Source of the DNA: JBHIBR01 sp046759145 [NCBI: Nitrospinota bacterium]
Lineage (GTDB): Bacteria > UBA8248
Reading direction: 5' to 3'
NCBI GenBank assembly: GCA_046759145.1
Contig: JBHIBR010000027.1
Coordinates: forward strand, 1-11,052
DNA: 11,052 bases
The notes beneath the pieces are model-generated. The model did no database searches and had not been told where the DNA came from. It saw only the letters and a program-made list of their open reading frames with translations. Positions 5,792 through 11,052 of this stretch are shown here, piece by piece. The translations under genes were made by a program, and so were the position numbers. Positions within the stretch are counted from its first letter, which is position 1. The number at the start of each line of letters is the position of its first letter.

Positions 5792-7699
5792 CTACCTCCT
5801 CTGCTGGGCCGCCTCGGCGGGCTCCCCCGCGGGCGAGGGGGCCAAGGCCCGGCTCTCCACGTCCCGGCGGATGCGCTCCACCACGGCCTCTATGCTCTGG
5901 GGGCCCAGGTCACCGGCACCCCGCACGCGAAGCGCGACCCGTCCCCCTTCCGCCTCCCGCCGGCCCACCACAAGCATGTAGGGCACTCTCTCCAGCTGGG
6001 CCTCGCGCACCTTGTAGCCCACCTTCTCGTTGCGGTAGTCCCCCTCCACCCGCAATCCCGCCCCCCGCAACCGCTCCTCCACCCCCCGGGCGAAGGGGAC
6101 CTGGGCGTCGGTGATGGTCATCACCCTGGCCTGGACGGGGGCGAGCCAGGTGGGGAAGGCCCCCGCGTAGTGCTCGATGAGCCCGCCCACGAATCGCTCC
6201 ATGGAGCCCAGCACGGTGCGGTGGACCATCACCGCCTCGTGGGGCCTCCCGTCCGGGCCCGCGAAGCTCACCCCGAAGCGCCGGGGCATGTTGAAGTCGA
6301 ACTGGATGGTGGGCCCCTGCCAGCCCCGCCCCAGGGCGTCCACCATCTTGATGTCGATCTTCGGTCCGTAGAAGGCGCTCTCCCCGACGACCCGCCGGTA
6401 GGGGAGCCCCCGGATCTGGAGGGCGCGCTCCAAGGCGCTCTCGGCGGCCGCCCAGTCGCTCTCTTCCCCCGCGTAGCGCTCCATCTGGGCGGGGTCGTGG
6501 AGGGAGAGGTCCACCTGGAACTCCCGGTAGCCGAAGGTCTCTAGCATGAAGCAGGCCAGGTCGATCACCCCCACCACCTCGTCCTGCACCTGCTCCGGGG
6601 TGCAGAAGATGTGGGCGTCGTCCTGCGTGAAGCCCCGCACCCGGAGCATCCCGTGCAGCACCCCCGAGCGCTCATAGCGGTAGACCGTCCCCAGCTCGGC
6701 GTAACGGATGGGAAGCTCCCGGTAGCTGTGGAGCCTCTCCTTGTAGATGAGGATGTGGCCCGGGCAGTTCATGGGCTTGACCACGTACTCGTCGTGGTCC
6801 ACGTCGAGGACGTACATGTGCTCCCGGTAGAAGTCATAGTGGCCCGAGGTACGGAAGAGCTGGTCGCGCACCAGGTGGGGGACGCTCACGAACTGATAGC
6901 CCCGCCGCTGGTGTTCGTCCTCCCAGAAGCGCTCGATGGTCTTGCGGATGATGGTCCCCTTGGGCTGCCAGTAGATGAAGCCGCTGCCCGCCCGCTCGTC
7001 CACGATGTAGATGCCCAGCTGGCGGCCGAGCACCCGATGGTCGCGGCGCTTGGCCTCCTCGAGCCTCTCCAGGTGGGCGCGCAGCTGCTCCTCCGTGGGG
7101 AAGGAGGTGCCGTAGATGCGCTGGAGCTGGGGGTTCCTCTCATCCCCCTTCCAGTAGGCCCCGGCCACCGAGAGGAGCTTGAAGGCTTTGAGCCTCCCCG
7201 TGCTGGGCACGTGAGGCCCCCGGCACAGGTCCACGAAGTCCCCCTGCCAGTAGGCCGTGATCTCCTCCCCCTCGGGCATCTCCCGGACGAGCTCGACCTT
7301 GTAGTCCTCTCCCCGGGAGCGGAAGAGCTCGATGGCCTCCTCGCGGCTCAGCACCTGCCGGCGCACGGGGAGGTCCACCTCCACGATCTCGCGCATGCGG
7401 GCTTCGATGCGCTCCAGGTCCTCGGGGGTGAAGGGCCGCTCGTAGTCGATGTCGTAGAAGAAGCCGTCCGTCAGGGGCGGGCCGATGGTGAGTTTGGCCC
7501 CGGGGAAGAGGTCCCTCACGGCCTGGGCCATAAGGTGCGCGGAGCTGTGACGGAAGACCTCCCGCCCGCTCTCATCCTCGAAGGTGAGGACCTCGTAGCG
7601 GGCGTCGGGAGGGAGCGGGTCTCGCAGGTCAACCACCCGGCCGTTGACCCTGAGGGCCAGCGCCTGTTCCGGAAACCGGGGGTGGGAGGCTACGCTCAT
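5792..7699 (-). CDS. thrS: threonyl-tRNA synthetase with a shortened TGS domain
   Basis: A 635-residue class II synthetase that charges tRNA-Thr and edits misacylated Ser-tRNA-Thr. The editing site shows H51 and H55 (HSSAH) and C159/H163 (DLCRGPH). The catalytic zinc ligands are C312 (MNCPGH), H363 (DDAHIF) and H493 (MVHRTVLGS). Motif 2 lies near 340-354 (YRYERSGVLHGMLRV), and the C-terminal anticodon-binding domain covers about 525-620. Relative to E. coli numbering these residues fall 22 positions early, because the N-terminal TGS domain lacks its first strand; only the part from about RVNG (17-20) onward is recognisable. An in-frame TGA at 7739-7741 and no other start codon upstream fix the start at the ATG 7697-7699, which has no good Shine-Dalgarno. 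No T-box motif is seen upstream. The TAG stop lies in the infC SD. Confidence 0.96.
   Translation of the reverse strand: MSVASHPRFPEQALALRVNGRVVDLRDPLPPDARYEVLTFEDESGREVFRHSSAHLMAQAVRDLFPGAKLTIGPPLTDGFFYDIDYERPFTPEDLERIEARMREIVEVDLPVRRQVLSREEAIELFRSRGEDYKVELVREMPEGEEITAYWQGDFVDLCRGPHVPSTGRLKAFKLLSVAGAYWKGDERNPQLQRIYGTSFPTEEQLRAHLERLEEAKRRDHRVLGRQLGIYIVDERAGSGFIYWQPKGTIIRKTIERFWEDEHQRRGYQFVSVPHLVRDQLFRTSGHYDFYREHMYVLDVDHDEYVVKPMNCPGHILIYKERLHSYRELPIRYAELGTVYRYERSGVLHGMLRVRGFTQDDAHIFCTPEQVQDEVVGVIDLACFMLETFGYREFQVDLSLHDPAQMERYAGEESDWAAAESALERALQIRGLPYRRVVGESAFYGPKIDIKMVDALGRGWQGPTIQFDFNMPRRFGVSFAGPDGRPHEAVMVHRTVLGSMERFVGGLIEHYAGAFPTWLAPVQARVMTITDAQVPFARGVEERLRGAGLRVEGDYRNEKVGYKVREAQLERVPYMLVVGRREAEGGRVALRVRGAGDLGPQSIEAVVERIRRDVESRALAPSPAGEPAEAAQQRR
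5794..5800 (-). promoter_or_regulatory. infC Shine-Dalgarno overlapping the thrS stop codon
   Basis: The minus strand reads AGGAGGT, a perfect anti-16S match. Its last T is the first base of the thrS TAG stop. It ends 5 nt before the ATC at 5786-5788, ideal spacing for that codon. The first in-frame GTG (5750-5752) lies more than 40 nt away, so this site decides the infC start. Ribosomes terminating thrS would sit on it, suggesting coupling. Confidence 0.85.
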
Positions 7700-7743
7700 A
7701 TCGGGCGATGGGAGCGCCGTGTGTCGAGCTCTTCCCCCTCACA

Positions 7744-7771
7744 GAGGATCCGACAGACCGTCGCCCCCTCC
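7744..7771 (-). other. hairpin in the thrS leader
   Basis: Between the tRNA and thrS the minus strand can form CGAC/GTCG (7760-7763 with 7751-7754) around a 5-nt loop GGTCT. After a 3x3 internal loop, an outer GAGG/CCTC stem pairs 7767-7770 with 7744-7747. The loop contains GGU, the anticodon of one tRNA-Thr. E. coli ThrRS represses its own mRNA by binding tRNA-Thr-like leader hairpins, so an operator role is conceivable, but the stem is short and this is only a suggestion. Confidence 0.2.
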
Positions 7772-7800
7772 GGGCGCGCGGCGCAACCATGCAGGAACAA

Positions 7801-7875
7801 TGGTGGGCACGGACGGTTTCGAACCGCCGACCTCTTGCGCGTCAAGCAAGCGCTCTCCCACTGAGCTACGTGCCC
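7801..7875 (-). tRNA. tRNA-Val (anticodon GAC)
   Basis: A complete 75-nt cloverleaf with encoded CCA. The acceptor stem GGGCACG/CGTGCCC is followed by discriminator A and CCA. The D-arm is GCTC/GAGC, the anticodon stem CTTGC/GCAAG with loop TTGACGC (anticodon GAC), and the T-arm GGCGG/CCGTC with loop TTCGAAA. GAC reads valine GUC and GUU codons. A consensus promoter lies 16 nt upstream, and thrS begins about 100 nt downstream with no intervening promoter. Confidence 0.97.
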
Positions 7876-7890
7876 AGAACTAGCGATCCA

Positions 7891-7919
7891 ATACTAGAAT
7901 TGCCCCCCACCCTTGTCAA
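7891..7919 (-). promoter_or_regulatory. consensus sigma70-type promoter for tRNA-Val and probably thrS
   Basis: A perfect TTGACA (7914-7919) and TAGTAT (7891-7896) are separated by exactly 17 nt. The predicted start is about 8-9 nt before the tRNA 5' end. The -35 begins 19 nt after the lon stop. No other promoter is visible before thrS, so read-through from here may supply the thrS-infC-rpmI-rplT-pheST mRNA. Confidence 0.85.
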
Positions 7920-7938
7920 CCCGAAAAGGACAACTCCC

Positions 7939-10356
7939 TCAGTGCGCTGCGGGGGAGGGAGCCCTCTCGGCCACGGCCGCCCGGGGCAAGCGCCGCCGGG
8001 GCCGGGACTGCGCGGGGGCGGCCAGCAAGGCGTGGGCCAGCACCTGGGCCATGTCCTCCACCAGCTCCACCCGCACCTCGCGCCGCACGAAGGGGGGGAT
8101 CTCCTTGAGGTCCTTCTCGTTCCCCTTGGGCAGGAGGACCAGGGGGATCCCCCCCCGGTGGGCGGCCAGGATCTTCTCCTTCACCCCGCCCACGGGCAGC
8201 ACCTTCCCCCGCAGGGTCACCTCCCCCGTCATGGCCACGTCGTGGCGCACGCGCCTTCCCGTGAGGACGGAGAGGAGGGCGGTGGCCATGGTGATCCCCG
8301 CCGAGGGCCCGTCCTTGGGGATGGCCCCCTCGGGGACGTGGATGTGGATGTCCCGCTGGCGGTAGAAGTCGGGGGCGATGCCCAGCGCCTCCGCCCGCGA
8401 GCGGACGTAGGAGAGGGCGGCCCGACCCGACTCCTGCATGACGTTGCCCAGGGTGCCGGTGAGGGTGAGGCGCCCGCGCCCCTCCATGCAGGTGACCTCC
8501 ACCACCATGAGCACTCCGCCCACTTCGGTCCAGGCGAGGCCCATGGCGGTGCCCACCTCGCTCTTGCCCTCGGGCCGCTCGGGCTTGTAGCGCGGCACAC
8601 CCAGGTAGGCCTCCAGGTTGCGCGCCGTGAGGCGCGCGCCCGCTCCCCGCCCCCGGCGCACCAGCTCCCGGGCCACCTTCCGGCAAAGGGAGGCCACCTC
8701 GCGCTCGAGGTTCCGGACGCCCGCCTCCTGGGTGTACTCGCGGATGAGGCGGCGGAGGGCGGAATCGCTGATGCGCAGCATCCCCTCCCGCAAGCCGTGC
8801 TCCCGCATCTGCTTGGGGATGAGGAAGCGGCGGGCGATCTCCACCTTCTCGGGCTCGGTGTAGCCCGGCAGCCGGATCACCTCCACCCGGTCGAGGAGGG
8901 GTTGCGGGATGGTGTGCTGGAGGTTGGCGGTGGTGATGAACATCACCTCGCTGAGGTCGAAGTCCACCTCCAGGTAGTGGTCGCTGAAGCACCTGTTCTG
9001 TTCGGGGTCCAGCACCTCGAGCAGCGCGCTCGCCGGGTCCCCCCGGAAATCGCTGGAGAGCTTGTCCACCTCGTCCAGGAGGAAGACAGGGTTCCGCGTC
9101 CCCGCCCGCTTGACGCCCTGGACGATCCGCCCCGGCAGGGCGCCGATATAGGTTCGGCGGTGGCCCCGGATCTCCGCCTCGTCCCGCACCCCGCCCAGCG
9201 AGGCCCGCACGAAGCGCCGGCCCGTGGCCCGGGCGATGGAGCGACCCAGGGAGGTTTTCCCCACCCCGGGGGGTCCGACGAAGCAGAGGATGGGCCCCTT
9301 CATCCGCCCCACCAGCTGATGGACGGCCAGGTGCTCCAGGATGCGCTCCTTCACCTTCTCGAGGCCGTAGTGGTCCTCCTCCAGAATGCGCTCGGCCCGG
9401 CGCAGGTCGCGGTTCTCCCGGGAACGCTTCCTCCAGGGGACCTCCACGAGCCAGTCCACGTAGCTGCGCACCACGGTGGCCTCCGCCGAGAGGGAGGCCA
9501 TGAGCTCGAGTTTCTTGAGCTCCTTGAGGGCCCTCTCCTCCACCTCTTTGGGCATGCGGGCCGCCTTCACCCTCCCCCGCAGCTCCTCCACCTCGGCCCG
9601 GAGGTCGTCGGCCTGGCCCAGCTCCTTCTGGATGGCCTTCATCTGTTCGGAGAGGTAGTACTCCCTCTGGCTGCGGTCCATCTGGCGCCGGACGCGGCCG
9701 CGCACCTTGCGCTCGAGGCGGAGCACCTCCACCTCGTGGGCGAGCAGCCGCGTGAGCTCGCTCAGCCGCGGCCCCAGCTCCGCCAGCTCCAGCAGGCGCT
9801 GCTTCTCGGGGAGCTTGAGGGGCATGTTGGCCGCCACCGCGTCCGCCACCGCCGAGGGGTCCTCCAGGTTCTCCACCTCGGTGAGCACATCGGGCGGGAT
9901 GCGGTGGTTCAGACGGAGGTACTGTTCGAAGAGGTGCAGGAGATGGCGGCAGCGGGCCTCGAGCGCAGCGCTCCACCCGTCCGGCTCCTCAGCTGGCTCC
10001 GCGAGCGCCCGCAGCGCACCCCCCACCTCTTCCGCGCCCCGCAGCCGCATCCTGCGGATGCCCTCCACGAGCGCCTTGTAGCTCCCGTCGGAGAGCTTCG
10101 TCATCTGGAGCACCTCGGCCTCGGTCCCCACCTCGAAGAGGTCCTCCGGGCCGGGCTCCTCCAGGCGGCTCTCGCGCTGGGCCACCAGGAGGAGGGGGGA
10201 CTTCTCCTGGAGGGCCATCTCCAGCGTCGCCATAGAGCGCTCCCGCCCCACGAAGAGCGGGACCATCACGTGGGGGAACACCACCATGTCCCGCAGGGGA
10301 AGGAGGGGCAGAGAGGGGGCGGCGGTCATGGGGGGCTTCCGGAGGGAAGTGCTCAT
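7939..10356 (-). CDS. lon: ATP-dependent protease Lon (LonA type)
   Basis: An 805-residue serine protease of the AAA+ family that degrades misfolded and regulatory proteins in the cytoplasm. The N-terminal substrate-binding domain starts at [24 protein letters not shown] (about 17-39, key signature PLRD..VFPH) and runs into a long coiled coil (about 200-290). The ATPase domain has Walker [10 protein letters not shown] (361-369) and Walker B FLLDEVD (425-431). The C-terminal protease domain has the catalytic dyad Ser685 (PKDGPSAG) and Lys728 (GGVKEK), with the same 43-residue spacing as E. coli S679/K722. An Arg/Pro/Ala-rich tail of about 25 residues follows. The first ATG (10354-10356) has no SD; an internal ATG at 10327-10329 has a weak GGAAG and gives 796 residues. 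The gene follows clpX by 21 nt, probably co-transcribed. Confidence 0.97.
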   Translation of the reverse strand: MSTSLRKPPMTAAPSLPLLPLRDMVVFPHVMVPLFVGRERSMATLEMALQEKSPLLLVAQRESRLEEPGPEDLFEVGTEAEVLQMTKLSDGSYKALVEGIRRMRLRGAEEVGGALRALAEPAEEPDGWSAALEARCRHLLHLFEQYLRLNHRIPPDVLTEVENLEDPSAVADAVAANMPLKLPEKQRLLELAELGPRLSELTRLLAHEVEVLRLERKVRGRVRRQMDRSQREYYLSEQMKAIQKELGQADDLRAEVEELRGRVKAARMPKEVEERALKELKKLELMASLSAEATVVRSYVDWLVEVPWRKRSRENRDLRRAERILEEDHYGLEKVKERILEHLAVHQLVGRMKGPILCFVGPPGVGKTSLGRSIARATGRRFVRASLGGVRDEAEIRGHRRTYIGALPGRIVQGVKRAGTRNPVFLLDEVDKLSSDFRGDPASALLEVLDPEQNRCFSDHYLEVDFDLSEVMFITTANLQHTIPQPLLDRVEVIRLPGYTEPEKVEIARRFLIPKQMREHGLREGMLRISDSALRRLIREYTQEAGVRNLEREVASLCRKVARELVRRGRGAGARLTARNLEAYLGVPRYKPERPEGKSEVGTAMGLAWTEVGGVLMVVEVTCMEGRGRLTLTGTLGNVMQESGRAALSYVRSRAEALGIAPDFYRQRDIHIHVPEGAIPKDGPSAGITMATALLSVLTGRRVRHDVAMTGEVTLRGKVLPVGGVKEKILAAHRGGIPLVLLPKGNEKDLKEIPPFVRREVRVELVEDMAQVLAHALLAAPAQSRPRRRLPRAAVAERAPSPAAH

Positions 10357-10377
10357 GGCGCGCGGCCGGGGGGGAGG

Positions 10378-11052
10378 CTAGCTCGCCTTCTCGTACACCA
10401 GGAGGGGTTTCTCGCGGCGGGTGACCACCTCTTCGCCGATCACGCACTCCCTGATGTCCTGGAGGGAGGGGAGCTCGAACATGGTGTCCAGCATCAGCTC
10501 CTCGATGATGGCGCGCAGGCCACGGGCGCCGCTCTTGCGGGAGAGGGCTTCGCGGGCGATGGCCCGCAGGGCACCCTCGGTGAAACGGAGCAGGACGCTC
10601 TCGAACTCGAAGAGCTTCTTGTATTGCTTGACCAGGGCGTTGCGGGGCTCGACCAGGATGCGCACGAGGGCCCCCTCGTCCAGCTCCTCCAGCACCGCCA
10701 CGACCGGCAGGCGCCCGATGAACTCGGGGATGAGCCCGTACTGGAGGAGGTCCTCCGGTTGCACCTGGTTCAGGATGGCGGTCACGTTCTGGGTCGAGCC
10801 GAACTGGATGTCCGCCTCGAACCCCATGGCCTTCTGCCCCACCCGGCGGCCGATGATCCTCTCCAACCCGTGGAAGGCTCCCCCGCAGATGAAGAGGACG
10901 TTGGTCGTGTCGACCTGGATGAACTCCTGGTGGGGGTGCTTCCGGCCCCCCTGGGGGGGGACGTTGGCCACGGTGCCCTCGATGATCTTGAGGAGCGCCT
11001 GCTGCACCCCCTCGCCCGACACGTCGCGGGTGATGGAGGGGTTCTCGCTCTT
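10378..11052 (-). CDS. clpX: ATP-dependent Clp protease ATP-binding subunit ClpX, C-terminal part
   Basis: The C-terminal 224 residues of ClpX; the 5' part, including the zinc-binding domain, Walker A and most of Walker B, lies beyond the window edge. ClpX unfolds substrates and feeds them to ClpP. The fragment opens with [20 protein letters not shown], then the RKH substrate-contact loop ([13 protein letters not shown]) and the sensor-1 region ([14 protein letters not shown]). It continues with the Arg-finger segment ([16 protein letters not shown]) and the sensor-2 segment ([17 protein letters not shown]). The C-terminus VYEKAS and the TAG stop at 10378-10380 are intact. The frame is open through the last base, with no sign of a break. 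Its partner clpP is expected upstream, outside the window; lon follows on the same strand. Confidence 0.97.
   Translation of the reverse strand, partial: KSENPSITRDVSGEGVQQALLKIIEGTVANVPPQGGRKHPHQEFIQVDTTNVLFICGGAFHGLERIIGRRVGQKAMGFEADIQFGSTQNVTAILNQVQPEDLLQYGLIPEFIGRLPVVAVLEELDEGALVRILVEPRNALVKQYKKLFEFESVLLRFTEGALRAIAREALSRKSGARGLRAIIEELMLDTMFELPSLQDIRECVIGEEVVTRREKPLLVYEKAS

Noticed and set aside
7739-7775. A PEGATV-like peptide upstream of thrS in another frame, resembling part of a TGS domain
   Set aside because: It lies in the wrong frame and about 42 codons from the RVNG segment, against about 25 in normal ThrRS, and the sequence between does not look like TGS.
7700-7800. T-box riboswitch upstream of thrS
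   Set aside because: The leader is only about 100 nt and lacks the conserved T-box motif and a following terminator.
5132-7864. 470- and 417-codon plus-strand ORFs opposite infC, thrS and tRNA-Val
   Set aside because: Both are antisense shadows of conserved genes, without a plausible ribosome site or domain.
7644-7883. 79-codon plus-strand ORF ending in a GTDGFEPPTSCASSKRSP-type peptide
   Set aside because: This is the well-known false peptide obtained by translating the antisense strand of a tRNA gene; here it covers tRNA-Val.
7914-7938. Inverted repeat TTGTC/GACAA as a lon terminator
   Set aside because: Only 5 bp, no T-run after it, and its second arm is the -35 box of the tRNA promoter; probably coincidental.

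Overview
The window is a very G+C-rich stretch of bacterial chromosome in which every convincing gene lies on the minus strand, so transcription runs from high to low coordinates. It is a housekeeping region. The gene families and the sigma70-type promoters indicate a Gram-negative-type, high-GC bacterium. The zapA-6S RNA pair downstream of pheT recalls proteobacteria and neighbouring deep-branching phyla, but I cannot name the lineage from the sequence alone.

Layout in transcription order: (1) a 5'-truncated clpX (AAA+ unfoldase of ClpXP) followed 21 nt later by lon (ATP-dependent protease), a protein-quality-control pair. (2) A consensus promoter just after lon that drives tRNA-Val(GAC). 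(3) The translation cluster thrS-infC-rpmI-rplT-pheS-pheT: threonyl-tRNA synthetase, initiation factor IF3, ribosomal proteins L35 and L20, and both subunits of phenylalanyl-tRNA synthetase. No promoter is visible between the tRNA and thrS, so thrS may be read from the tRNA promoter. (4) A promoter that begins 1 nt after the pheT stop, followed by a short ZapB-like coiled-coil gene and zapA (FtsZ-ring assembly). (5) A separate promoter and a roughly 216-nt structured RNA with the architecture of 6S RNA (ssrS). (6) About 175 nt with GC-rich hairpins, and possibly the first 11 codons of another gene at the window edge.

The genes link protein degradation, translation initiation, ribosome assembly, tRNA charging, division-ring assembly and growth-phase control of RNA polymerase. 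The main points of interest are regulatory. infC has no usable AUG/GUG/UUG start at its conserved N-terminus and appears to start at an AUC codon behind a perfect Shine-Dalgarno that includes the thrS stop codon. infC and rpmI overlap by 23 nt. ThrRS has a shortened N-terminal TGS domain. A terminator-like hairpin sits just upstream of pheS, which lacks a Shine-Dalgarno.

I see no transposon, phage gene, CRISPR array or defence system, and I do not claim a novel system. Long plus-strand ORFs opposite pheT, pheS, thrS and infC are antisense shadows caused by high GC.
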